Shown here: positions 24,401 to 32,628 of the stretch, in pieces
How the letters are laid out: every line of letters begins with the position of its first letter
Position numbering within the stretch: position 1 is the first letter of the stretch
NCBI RefSeq assembly: GCF_000691505.1
Contig: NZ_JMIP02000020.1
Location: forward strand, 62,001 to 126,000
Direction: 5' to 3'
From: Halostagnicola sp. A56
Lineage (GTDB): Archaea; Halobacteriota; Halobacteria; Halobacteriales; Natrialbaceae
DNA length: 64,000 nucleotides
Program-made: the position numbers and the translations under genes
The notes under the pieces: generated by a model
The model's input: only the letters and a program-made list of their open reading frames with translations
Told to the model about the DNA's origin: nothing
Database searches by the model: none

Positions 24401-24813
24401 TGATCGAGACCCTCGTCTTCGATACCGAACCGCTGATCGCGTATCTCGACGACGAACCGGGTAGCGACATCGTCGAGGAGTGGATCGACCGAGTCGCTTC
24501 GGGCGAAGTAGACGGCTACATCTCACCAGTCACAAAAACCGAAGTGTTGTACGTCGGCTCTCGGATCGGGTTCCCCACCGACGCCGTCCGATCGAGTCTC
24601 GAGCGTCTCGAGGAATTAGGCGTCGACATCTACGCGCCGGGCGAGTGCTGGGAGACGGCGGCTGTTCTCAAAGAGGCTCACAACATGGCGCTTGGAGATG
24701 CTTACGCACTCGCAACTGCAGACGCTCTCGAGGGAACGCTACTGGTCGGTGCCGACGACGACTTCGACGAGATTGACGAGGGAATCGAACGGTTTCGGGA
24801 CGAACCAGCCTGA
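24400..24813 (+). CDS. vapC: PIN domain ribonuclease toxin (VapC-like)
   Basis: 137 residues. PIN-domain acidic residues are all present: Asp8 (FDTEPLIAYLD), Glu48 (TKTEVLY), Asp100 (LGDAYALATA) and the DDD around 119-121 (VGADDDFDE). Family members cleave tRNA or rRNA when not bound by the antitoxin. Overlaps the antitoxin gene by one base. The active site looks intact, so the module is probably functional. Confidence 0.85.
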   Translation: MIETLVFDTEPLIAYLDDEPGSDIVEEWIDRVASGEVDGYISPVTKTEVLYVGSRIGFPTDAVRSSLERLEELGVDIYAPGECWETAAVLKEAHNMALGDAYALATADALEGTLLVGADDDFDEIDEGIERFRDEPA

Positions 24814-24833
24814 TTTTCACCGCAGCCGGGGCC

Positions 24834-25922
24834 TCACTCGAGTACCAGTACGTACCGCGTCAGCGACCGATGCACCCGCCGTTCGAAGGCCGCCTCGAGT
24901 TCCCAGCCCGCCGCTCTGGCCTCGCCGGCCCACGAGCGGTCGGCGACGATGACGGCGCTGTCGGCGACCCGGCGGGCGTCGGTCAACGCGCCTGAGACGA
25001 GGTCCTCGAGTCGGTGCGTCTCGATTTTCGACTGGCGACCGTAGGGGGCGTCGAAGACGACGCCGTCGACCGAGTCGTCGGCTAGCGGCAGACTGGTGGC
25101 GTCGCCGCGGGCCACGTGCCACGACCCGCGAGAAACCCCGGTCGGCGACTCTGCGGGATCGTCGAGGAAGTGCTCGAGGTTCGTGCGCGCGCCGCGAACC
25201 ATCTTCTCCTGGGCGTCGGTCCCGACGACATCAGCGCCGACGAGGCCCGCTTCGACGAGCACGCCGCCGGTTCCACACATCGGGTCCAGCAGCCGCCTAC
25301 CCTCGTGGGCGCCAGCGACGTTCGCGACAGCACGAGCCAACAGCGGGTCCATACTGCCGGGCTGGAAGAACGGTTTGTCCGTCGGCGCACGCGAGCCAAA
25401 GTCGCGGACGCTCTCGGCGGCGAGCCAGCCGAGCGTGCAGACCGAGATGCGTTCGCTCCGTGGCCTCGCACTCGAGTCACCCCGCGTCTCCGCGGCCAGT
25501 ATCGGCTCGAGGGCGTCGCCCGTCTCGAGTTCCCCCACCGAAAACGCGGCGCGGAGGACGTGGTCCGGATCCTCGAGGTCCACCGAGAAGCCCCGATCGA
25601 CGAGCACGCCCCCGAGGGTTCGTTCGACGTTCGCGGTGGAAACCCCGCTCGAGGCCCGGACATCGACGGCTCGAACAGCGACCGAGCCCTCGCGGTCGAG
25701 GGTCGCCGTCTCGAGCAGCGCGCGGGCGCTCTCGAGCGTGGCGTCCGTCCGACCGAGGAGTTCGCTCGCGCGATGTGTATAGGCGAGCCCGCGAACACGC
25801 TCGGGGGCGAGACCGCGCGCGACGGCGATCCCTGGGGCGATTCGATCGACGTCGGCCGCCGCGCTCGCCGCCTCCCGCCTCGCGAACCGATCGTCCTCTC
25901 CGCCCAGCTCGAGGAAGTACAC
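24834..25922 (-). CDS. trmG10: tRNA (guanine10-N2)-dimethyltransferase (Trm-G10 type)
   Basis: 362 residues from GTG at 25920-25922 (VYFLELGGEDDRFARREA), where the family normally begins; the same frame stays open to 26636 but that part is antisense to tbp. N-terminal THUMP region for tRNA binding, then a class I methyltransferase: FFQPGSMDPLLARAVAN, SAM loop DPMCGTGGVLVEAGL near 238-252, and FDAPYGRQS near 310-318 (the DPPY-type motif). Methylates G10 of tRNA in the cytoplasm. Divergent from tbp. Confidence 0.85.
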   Translation of the reverse strand: MYFLELGGEDDRFARREAASAAADVDRIAPGIAVARGLAPERVRGLAYTHRASELLGRTDATLESARALLETATLDREGSVAVRAVDVRASSGVSTANVERTLGGVLVDRGFSVDLEDPDHVLRAAFSVGELETGDALEPILAAETRGDSSARPRSERISVCTLGWLAAESVRDFGSRAPTDKPFFQPGSMDPLLARAVANVAGAHEGRRLLDPMCGTGGVLVEAGLVGADVVGTDAQEKMVRGARTNLEHFLDDPAESPTGVSRGSWHVARGDATSLPLADDSVDGVVFDAPYGRQSKIETHRLEDLVSGALTDARRVADSAVIVADRSWAGEARAAGWELEAAFERRVHRSLTRYVLVLE

Positions 25923-26090
25923 GACCGTTCGTCGCTTCGGGTCGAGTATGAGCCTACCGCTTTCGACGACTCGAGCGCCGGGCGAAAAGCGGCGAATCGG
26001 AAGAGTGCACCCTCGAGACGCCACGCGACCCGATATAAAGGAAGGTGACAGTCGTCGCACAAACCGGAGAGACGGGGTGCGGGCACCAAC

Positions 26091-26110
26091 CTTTATAAAC
26101 CTTAAATACG
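26091..26110 (+). promoter_or_regulatory. TATA box region of tbp
   Basis: Two adjacent AT boxes, CTTTATAAAC (26091-26100) and CTTAAATACG (26101-26110). The first lies about 30 bp upstream of the ATG at 26127, predicting a leaderless or nearly leaderless mRNA as is normal for haloarchaea. The second may belong to a BRE/TATA variant. Confidence 0.65.
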
Positions 26111-26126
26111 TCTTTTTAAGCGACTT

Positions 26127-26687
26127 ATGACGGATCCGAAGGACACCATCAATATCGAAAACGTGGTGGCGTCGACCGGCATCGGACAGGAACTCGACCT
26201 CCAGAGCGTCGCGATGGACCTCGAGGGGGCCGACTACGACCCCGAGCAGTTTCCCGGTCTCGTCTACCGAACGCAAAACCCCAAGTCCGCCGCGTTGATC
26301 TTTCGCTCGGGCAAGATCGTCTGTACCGGCGCGAAAAGCACCGACGACGTCCACGAAAGCCTTCGCATCGTCTTCGATAAACTTCGTGAACTCCAGATTC
26401 AGGTGAACGAGGATCCGGAAATCGTCGTCCAGAACATCGTTACCTCGGCCGACCTCGGGCGAAATCTCAACCTGAACGCGATCGCGATCGGTCTCGGCCT
26501 CGAGAACATCGAGTACGAACCCGAACAGTTCCCTGGACTCGTCTACCGACTCGACGATCCGGATGTCGTGGCGCTTCTGTTCGGCTCCGGCAAACTCGTC
26601 ATCACCGGCGGCAAGCAACCGGTCGACGCCGAACACGCCGTCGACAGGATCGTCTCCCGCCTCGAGGACCTCGGACTGCTCGAGTAA
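26127..26687 (+). CDS. tbp: TATA-box-binding protein
   Basis: 186 residues of two direct TBP repeats (about 7-92 and 98-183): each has ENVVASTGIG or QNIVTSADLG, then EQFPGLVYR and a strand with SGKIVCTG or SGKLVITGG. Binds and bends the archaeal TATA box with TFB to recruit RNA polymerase. The acidic tail ends DLGLLE. Haloarchaea often carry several paralogues; this one is in a housekeeping setting beside a tRNA methyltransferase gene, which fits the main TBP. Confidence 0.95.
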   Translation: MTDPKDTINIENVVASTGIGQELDLQSVAMDLEGADYDPEQFPGLVYRTQNPKSAALIFRSGKIVCTGAKSTDDVHESLRIVFDKLRELQIQVNEDPEIVVQNIVTSADLGRNLNLNAIAIGLGLENIEYEPEQFPGLVYRLDDPDVVALLFGSGKLVITGGKQPVDAEHAVDRIVSRLEDLGLLE

Positions 26688-27102
26688 TATCGTTTTATCG
26701 CCTTCGTTCTCGGACCGTACGTGGCAGGTCTACGAGCAGGTCTCGCCGCGGTGAAGCGGGCGTTCGTTCGATACCGTTTCATCGAGTTCGAACGTTCGCG
26801 TAAGCGTACGAGACCGAGACTCCGTCGATCGACCGTACCCGATTCGATCGACCGGGCGTCGCTTCGAAGCGTCGATACGCCGATACCCTCGATCGGTTTT
26901 CGCGAAGTAATACGATATTACTCGTCCTCGAGAAGCAGCCTCAGTTCGGCGCCGAATCGTCACAGCGATAGCACCCGTTATAGCCGAGTTAGAATCGTTT
27001 ACCGGGTCTAAAACGACACCAAATGGTCCAAATTAACGGCGAATCACCCAAACCCGACGAACGACCGACTCGGTTTAACAGGTCTCACAAGAGGAGCATC
27101 AG
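26688..27102. other. Intergenic region, no gene recognised
   Basis: 415 bp. Contains a short T-rich stretch after tbp (CGTTTTATCG near 26693-26702, possible terminator) and, near 27072-27085, CGGTTTAACAGG as a weak TATA candidate for the next gene. Open frames here are arginine-rich and were judged chance. Confidence 0.4.
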
Positions 27103-27504
27103 GTGCCGATGAAGATTCCGCACCCGACAGAACGGACGGATCGAGTGTCGCCCGCCGCCGCGGATTCAGGCCTCGAGACCCTCACGCTAGACGCGCTCCA
27201 GCGTATCCTGAATAGCCGTCGGCGCCGAGCGATCATCCGGTACGTCCTCGCAGCCGGCGAATCCGTTACCGTCAACCAACTCGTCAGGGCGGTCTCCGAG
27301 TCGGAAAACGATCCGACTTTCGAGACGACCTTCCTCGAGCGGTGTCAGCGAGTACACGACTCGCTCTCACAGACCCACCTCCCGACGCTCGAGGAACACG
27401 ACATCGTCGAGTACGAACGCGGAGTCGGTCGCGTCTCCCCCGCCGCGCAACTGTTGTCCCTCGAGCCGTACGTCGGTACCGGATCGACCGGCGGCGAGCC
27501 GTAG
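27103..27504 (+). CDS. DUF7344-type winged-helix protein
   Basis: 133 residues. The core is a winged helix of the haloarchaeal DUF7344 kind: LTLDALQRILNSRRRRAIIR, VTVNQLVRAVSESE, a middle helix with VHDSLSQTHLPTLEEHDIVE and a short wing YERGVGRVS. GTG at 27103 is six bases after an AGGAG ribosome site; the ATG two codons later is the other choice. Likely a DNA-binding regulator; target unknown. Alone in its transcript as far as visible. Confidence 0.75.
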   Translation: MPMKIPHPTERTDRVSPAAADSGLETLTLDALQRILNSRRRRAIIRYVLAAGESVTVNQLVRAVSESENDPTFETTFLERCQRVHDSLSQTHLPTLEEHDIVEYERGVGRVSPAAQLLSLEPYVGTGSTGGEP

Positions 27505-27670
27505 GGTCGTCCCGCTGGCGCTTTCTGCAGTCACCGCCGTTTTTTATTTCTATCGACGAGACAGCGAGTCCGTAGCATCGGTATACTCGTCGTATGTGGA
27601 GGCTACTGGTTCTGAGAAAGAGGTCAGCTCGTGTATAACTAATGTCGTCTTGACTGTCTCGAAAATTGTA

Positions 27671-28543
27671 ATGAAGCGACGGACGTTCATGATCGGTGCG
27701 GGGGGAATCGGCGCGGCAACGATGGGCAGTCTCGCGTTTGCGGGCACTGCAGCCGCCGAGGTCGAGGCGGGCCTGTTCAGCGTCGAAAACGAACACTTCG
27801 ATACGAACAGCGGGCGACTGGAACGGCTCGAGTTGGCGGACGTTACCGTCTTCGCGTCGTGGGAGGGGTTTTCCCATCCCGTCGAAGCGATCGACTGGAC
27901 TCTCGAGGCGACCGTGGACGGCGGTGGATTCGAATCGGTCGGAACGACGGACGTGACCTTCGACGAGCCAGACGAGTACGAGGGTGACGCCTCGAGTACG
28001 TCGATCGAACGCATCGACCTCGTCGAGGAGTTCGGGCAGGAGACTTTCGAGGTGAACGGCGACGAGTCCTACGAGGAGGACGCGACCGAACAGTTCGATG
28101 TCGAGTTCAGGGTCACCGCAACGGTCACGGACGTCGACGGAAACGCGGTCGAAGAGTCTGTCACGGGCGGATCGACCGTCGGCATCACGAACCTCGGAGC
28201 CGAGGTCAACGTCGGTGGCGAGGGTGACATCGACGGCGAGCAGGAGGTCGGAACCGAGTACGGACCCATAGAAACGATGGACGGCGTCGAGGCGTGGACC
28301 GGGCGGGACCCGTTCACCGTCGATCTCGTGAACACGAACCCCTACCCCGTGATCGCGACCGCCGAATGGATCATCTCCGACGACACGAAACACGAACTCG
28401 AGGCAGGCGAGGAGAGAACGGTGACGTCGCCGCTGCTCTCGAGCGACGAGATCCCCGTTCGCTCGAGTGCGCAATCGGAGGCCGACGCCGCAGAGACGAA
28501 AGACGAGTTCGTCGGCCTCGGCGACGTCGAGGAGGCCGACTAG
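27671..28543 (+). CDS. Tat-exported beta-rich secreted protein
   Basis: 290 residues from ATG 27671. Tat signal (MKRRTFMIGAGGIGAATMG) with an AGTAAAE cleavage region near 27-33. The mature part is acidic and strand-rich (LADVTVFASWEGFSHPVEAI, VEFRVTATVTDVDGNAVEES) like Ig-fold surface proteins, and ends KDEFVGLGDVEEAD. No known domain was recognised. Directly followed, 3 bp later, by a lipoprotein gene, so the pair is probably one operon that makes an extracellular complex (inference). Confidence 0.7.
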   Translation: MKRRTFMIGAGGIGAATMGSLAFAGTAAAEVEAGLFSVENEHFDTNSGRLERLELADVTVFASWEGFSHPVEAIDWTLEATVDGGGFESVGTTDVTFDEPDEYEGDASSTSIERIDLVEEFGQETFEVNGDESYEEDATEQFDVEFRVTATVTDVDGNAVEESVTGGSTVGITNLGAEVNVGGEGDIDGEQEVGTEYGPIETMDGVEAWTGRDPFTVDLVNTNPYPVIATAEWIISDDTKHELEAGEERTVTSPLLSSDEIPVRSSAQSEADAAETKDEFVGLGDVEEAD

Positions 28544-28546
28544 GCG

Positions 28547-29145
28547 ATGGCGACGCGTCGCGAGACGCTCGCCGGCGGCGTCGGGGCACTCGGGATACTG
28601 GTCGCCGGTTGCTCGAGCGTCTGCTGCGGTCAGAAGATGCCGACGAGGGCGGCGGGGGGTCGGATCGGAGTACCGAGGTGCAACCGGCCGATAGCGAAAG
28701 CGACGGCTCGACCGCCGATCGAGGCGGATCGGGAGCCGCGGCGATCGACTACGAGATCGAGATCGATCGGTGGAATCGGCCACGGATCGGCGATCCGATC
28801 GACCTCGAGTTCATCGTCTCGAACGACGGGAAGCGGCCGGGGGCCTACGACTACCGGGTTCGTCTCGAGCACGAAGACGGACCCCTCGGCGGAGACGAGC
28901 GTCTCTCGGGTGTACTCTCGGGCGGGAGCAAGGAGGTATTCGACCTTGAGTTCGCGCCGCCGCGTGCGGGGACCGTCGCGGTGATAGTCGACGACGAGAC
29001 CGTCGACGAGTTTCGCGCTCGAGGGCGGCGAGACGGCGATGATACCGACGACGGCGACGAGAGCGAGGGCGCAAACGGCAAAATGGGCACCGTCGTCACG
29101 GGGGGCGAGGGAACGATCGTCGGAAACTCGCCGACCGCGGGGTAG
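28547..29145 (+). pseudogene. Secreted lipoprotein, frameshifted after the signal
   Basis: ATG at 28547 encodes a lipoprotein signal (TRRETLAGGVGALGILVAGC), then the frame loses haloarchaeal character. From about 28631 the correct composition continues one frame over: SEDADEGGGGSDRSTEVQPA, then a beta domain with IDLEFIVSNDGKRPGAYDYR and FDLEFAPPRAGTVAVIVDDE, ending TIVGNSPTAG at TAG 29143-29145. Adding one base after GGT at 28628-28630 restores a protein of about 199 residues. Either decay or a sequencing error. An adhesin-like CARDB fold is possible. Partner of the preceding secreted protein. Confidence 0.7.
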
Positions 29146-29147
29146 CG

Positions 29148-30002
29148 TTACTCGACGAGGCGTTCGATTTCGGTCACCAAAATGCCGCTCGCGCCAGCGC
29201 TTTTGACTTCGGTGATTGTCTCGAATACGTCACGCTCGTCGACGACGGCGTGGACCGCGACTTTCTCGCCCTCGCCGTTGGCAACGTCCATGACGGTCGG
29301 CCCGCCGAGTCCGGGGATGACCTCGCGAACGTCCTCGAGGTCGTCCCGGGGGACGTTCATCATCAGGTAGCGCTTGCCGTCCGCAGAGAGGACCGACGAG
29401 AGCGCCGTCTGGATCTCACGGACCTTCGGGTCGTCGGCGACGTCGTCTCGAGCGAACAGGTAGACCGAACTCGAGAGGACGTCCGCGACGACGCCGAGGT
29501 TGTTCATTCTGAGGGTCGTGCCGGTGGAGGTGATATCGACGATGGCGTCGGCCATCTCGACGTGGGGCGTGAGTTCCGTCGCGCCGGTGACCTCGACGAT
29601 GTCGGGTTCGATGCCGGCGTCGTTGAAGAACTCGCGGGTGACGTTCGGGAACTCGGTCGCGACGGTCTTGCCTGCCAGGTCCGCGACGGCGTCGATGTCG
29701 CCGTCTTCGGGCGAGGCGAGTACGAGCCGACAGCGGCCGAACTCGAGGTCGAGCAACTCTTCGACGCGGTCGGTCTGGGCCTCACGGACCTGATCGAGAC
29801 CAGTGATACCGAGGTCGGCCGCGCCGTCGGCGACGTACTCGGGAATGTCGGCTGCGCGAGCGAACAGGATCGTCACGTCCGGATCGACCGTCTCGGCGTA
29901 GAGTTTGCGGTCGGCACCGTTTTCGATATGGAGTCCCGCCCGCTCTAGGAGATCGATCGTCGGCTCGTGCAGGCGGCCCTTGTTGGGAACGGCGATACGC
30001 AT
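29148..30002 (-). CDS. hisG: ATP phosphoribosyltransferase (long form)
   Basis: 284 residues from ATG 30000-30002 ([20 protein letters not shown]). Long-form HisG: catalytic type-1 PRT-like periplasmic-binding fold with [15 protein letters not shown] (PRPP loop, about 168-182) and a C-terminal ACT-like regulatory domain ([20 protein letters not shown]). First step of histidine biosynthesis, from ATP and PRPP, feedback-inhibited by histidine through the C-terminal domain. No other his genes are adjacent, as usual in haloarchaea. Divergent from the FAD oxidoreductase with a repeat-bearing spacer. Confidence 0.93.
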   Translation of the reverse strand: MRIAVPNKGRLHEPTIDLLERAGLHIENGADRKLYAETVDPDVTILFARAADIPEYVADGAADLGITGLDQVREAQTDRVEELLDLEFGRCRLVLASPEDGDIDAVADLAGKTVATEFPNVTREFFNDAGIEPDIVEVTGATELTPHVEMADAIVDITSTGTTLRMNNLGVVADVLSSSVYLFARDDVADDPKVREIQTALSSVLSADGKRYLMMNVPRDDLEDVREVIPGLGGPTVMDVANGEGEKVAVHAVVDERDVFETITEVKSAGASGILVTEIERLVE

Positions 30003-30100
30003 TGGGCGGATATTAGCGGTCCCGCGGGAATTGTCTTTCCTTTCGGGCGACGAGCGGGCACGGCAAGCGCCACGAGCGCCGTCGCCGGCGGTGCTCGCGC

Positions 30101-30172
30101 AGGCTGTGAGTTTCGCATAGGCTGTGGTTCTCGTTCTCGCGTAGGCCGTGGTTCCCACGTAGGCTGTAGACC
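30101..30172 (+). repeat. Degenerate direct repeats in the hisG/oxidoreductase spacer
   Basis: Four units of the type AGGCYGTGRTTCYC: AGGCTGTGAGTTTCGC (30101), AGGCTGTGGTTCTC (30118), AGGCCGTGGTTCCCAC (30143) and AGGCTGTAGACC (30160). Spacing is irregular (17, 25, 17 bp). They lie between two divergent genes, in the region that must hold both promoters. Confidence 0.55.
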
Positions 30173-30200
30173 TTTGTACGGACGCCTCGAGGAGTCACTC

Positions 30201-31547
30201 ATGTCGAGTTCACCACGCGTCATCGTCGTCGGGGCCGGACTCGCGGGACTCGTTGCCTCGCGACACCTCGCGGCCGCCGGCGCGGACGTGACCTGCCTCG
30301 AGCGTCGCGAAACCGTCGGCGGGCGCGTTCGAACGGTCACTCGAGGCGGGTTTCGGCTCGATCGAGGGTTCCAGGTGCTTTTCACCGGCTACCCGGCAGT
30401 CCGACGAGAGCTCGACCTCGAGGCGCTCGAACTCAGGCGGTTCGCCCCCGGAGCCGTGCTCGCGGGATCGGACGGCCGTTCGACGCTCGGCGATCCGGTT
30501 CGGGATCCGACTGCGCTGCCCGCGACGCTTCGAAACGGCGACGTGACCCTTGGCGACAAGCTTCGCGTGCTCCGGCTTCGCACCGCGTTAGCGCGGCGAC
30601 CCTTGGAGTTCGAGACGGTGTTCGCGGGCGGCGAGGACGACGAATCGATCGCGGAGTACCTCCGTGGGCGCGGCTTCTCCGAGCGGTTCCTCGAGAACTT
30701 CGCCGGACCGTTCTACGGCGGAATCACGCTCGACCGGTCGCTCTCGACCTCGAAACGCGTCTTCGAGTACACGTTCGCGGCGCTCGCGGCGGGGGATATC
30801 GCGGTGCCCGCGAACGGGATGGGTTCGATCACCGCTCAACTGGCCTCGAACGCGCGGCGGGCCGGGGCGACCGTCGAGACGGAGACCGCAGTCACCGCCA
30901 TCGGTGAGGAGCCAAGCGCCGCTTTGGACTCCGATGAGGGCACAGCCGAAACGGAGAGTCCCGTCGCAGTCGAAGTCGCGAACGGCGGCGATCGGACCGC
31001 AGACGCCGTCGTCCTCGCTACGGATCCGAAAACGGCGCACGAGCTGACCGGACTCGAGTCGATCCCGACCGACGCGAGATCCTGCGTCACGCAGTACTAT
31101 CGGCTTCCGGCGGACGTGGGCCTCGAGACGGGGTCGCGGCTATTGTTGAACACGGGAGAGCGAGGGCCGAATCACGTCGTCCCCCACAGTGACGTCGCAC
31201 CGGAGTACGCGCCCGAGGGCGCGACGCTCGTGAGCGCGACCTTTCTCGGCGACCGCGAAGAGGGCGACGGAGAACTCGCGAAACTGACAAGAGAGTGCCT
31301 CGAGTCGTGGTATCGAACCCGCCGGTTTGAGGGACTCGAGCCGATCCACACTGACAGAATTTCGTTCGCGCAGTTCGCCCAGCCGCCCGGTATCCACGAA
31401 ACACTTCCAGACGTTCGAGATGCGGGAGACGGCGTCTACCTCGCCGGCGAGTACACGCGCTGGTCATCGATACAGGGAGCGATGGAAAGCGGTCGGGTAG
31501 CGGCCAAGGCGGTCGTCGACGACTACCCACGAGCCACCGGTCGGTGA
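30201..31547 (+). CDS. FAD-dependent oxidoreductase (phytoene desaturase / amine oxidase-like)
   Basis: 448 residues from ATG 30201, after GGAG seven bases upstream. N-terminal dinucleotide fold VIVVGAGLAGLVASRHLAAA, then GGRVRTVTRGGFRLDRGFQV near 39-58, and a C-terminal FAD motif GDGVYLAGEYTRWSSIQGAM. This is the phytoene-desaturase/amine-oxidase superfamily. Carotenoid substrates are possible in a haloarchaeon but no carotenoid genes adjoin, so the substrate is open. Divergent from hisG. Confidence 0.82.
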   Translation: MSSSPRVIVVGAGLAGLVASRHLAAAGADVTCLERRETVGGRVRTVTRGGFRLDRGFQVLFTGYPAVRRELDLEALELRRFAPGAVLAGSDGRSTLGDPVRDPTALPATLRNGDVTLGDKLRVLRLRTALARRPLEFETVFAGGEDDESIAEYLRGRGFSERFLENFAGPFYGGITLDRSLSTSKRVFEYTFAALAAGDIAVPANGMGSITAQLASNARRAGATVETETAVTAIGEEPSAALDSDEGTAETESPVAVEVANGGDRTADAVVLATDPKTAHELTGLESIPTDARSCVTQYYRLPADVGLETGSRLLLNTGERGPNHVVPHSDVAPEYAPEGATLVSATFLGDREEGDGELAKLTRECLESWYRTRRFEGLEPIHTDRISFAQFAQPPGIHETLPDVRDAGDGVYLAGEYTRWSSIQGAMESGRVAAKAVVDDYPRATGR

Positions 31548-31622
31548 CGGCGGAACACCGACGCGCCGACTCCCGGACGGAAAAGTAGCGTCGAAGTATC
31601 GTGGTCGAGCTTCCCGACCGTC

Positions 31623-32492
31623 CTAGGCAGCCTGCGTCGGGAACAGAAGTTCCGCGACCGGAATCGTCAGGTAGGCCTCGACGAACGCCGCGACCACGAG
31701 CATGAGCCAGGCGAAGACGACCAGCAGCGCCGTCCGAGTGAGATACGGTCTCGTAAACAGCGCCGGTCGCGTGCCGAGAACGCGCTCGCCCGCCCGGTAG
31801 ATGAACCTGAATCCGACACCAGCGCCGACGAACAGCGCCGTCAGTTCGAAGACGCCGTGGGGGACGAGCAACGCGAGGAACAGCCCGTAGCCGACCTCCC
31901 CGCCGATGGCGACGGCGATGTTTCCGACAAGTACCCCGTTGAGCGTCATGACGAAGAACGTGAACAGACCGAGGGTCAGCGCGCCGATGATCGACGCGAG
32001 AAACGGCGGCGTGTTGTTGCGGATGAAAGAGGTGGCCGAGGTCTCGAGTGCGACGCCGCCACCGCCCCCGAGACCGCCCGGATCGACCTCAGCACCCTCT
32101 AGCTCGCCGCCCTCGAGTTCCTCCATGATGAGCTCGAGGAACAGTTGCATCAGATCGATCCCGGCGGCGGCGAGCGCGATCCCGGCCGCGATCCCGAGCG
32201 CGAAGAGGCCGCCGGAGAACCAGACGTACCGGCGGTGCTCGGCCCAGGCGGCAGAGAGTCGGCGGGCCACGGTCGGCGCCTTCGCGGATGTGAGGAGAGC
32301 CGCCCCGATCAGTCCGAGGCCGAGGAGCGTCGCACCCGCCGCAGCGCTGGCGGCGTCGGAGACGACGAACGCCGTGCCGGCCGCCAGAAACGAGGCCAGC
32401 GCGAGGAGCGAGAGCAACGCGCTCCAGTTTCTGACCGCGTGGGGCGAGGAGAGGTGGCGACCGTCGCCGTCGTCGCGTTCGGGACCGTTCAT
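31623..32492 (-). CDS. SpoIIM/COG1300-type membrane protein
   Basis: 289 residues from ATG 32490-32492 (MNGPERDDGDGRH); the open frame upstream of it overlaps the divergent gene. Six or more membrane segments; the signature region FIRNNTPPFLASIIGALTLG followed by FVMTLNGVLVGNIAVAIG and LLVPHGVFELTALFVGAGVG is the stage II sporulation protein M family. In archaea this family has no settled function; a membrane-shaping or transport role is guessed. Contains a Gly-rich loop (DPGGLGGGGG) between segments. Confidence 0.75.
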   Translation of the reverse strand: MNGPERDDGDGRHLSSPHAVRNWSALLSLLALASFLAAGTAFVVSDAASAAAGATLLGLGLIGAALLTSAKAPTVARRLSAAWAEHRRYVWFSGGLFALGIAAGIALAAAGIDLMQLFLELIMEELEGGELEGAEVDPGGLGGGGGVALETSATSFIRNNTPPFLASIIGALTLGLFTFFVMTLNGVLVGNIAVAIGGEVGYGLFLALLVPHGVFELTALFVGAGVGFRFIYRAGERVLGTRPALFTRPYLTRTALLVVFAWLMLVVAAFVEAYLTIPVAELLFPTQAA

Positions 32493-32628
32493 GGATCGAC
32501 GTTCGGGGAAATGACTGTTAAAGCCGCCGACTGGACGACGGCCGAGCGGGCACCGCTCGCCGACGACGACCGCGACGGCGCTCGAACCGATCGACAGCCT
32601 CACACTCGCGGACGAGAAAGGCGGGACG

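Noticed and set aside
25923-26636. N-terminal extension of the tRNA methyltransferase frame
   Set aside because: Antisense to tbp and its promoter; family members start at the VYFLELGG region.
27284-28783. 499-residue minus-strand frame
   Set aside because: Antisense to the DUF7344 gene and the Tat-exported protein; low-complexity, basic.
30101-30172. CRISPR array
   Set aside because: Only four short degenerate units without uniform spacers; no cas genes in the window.
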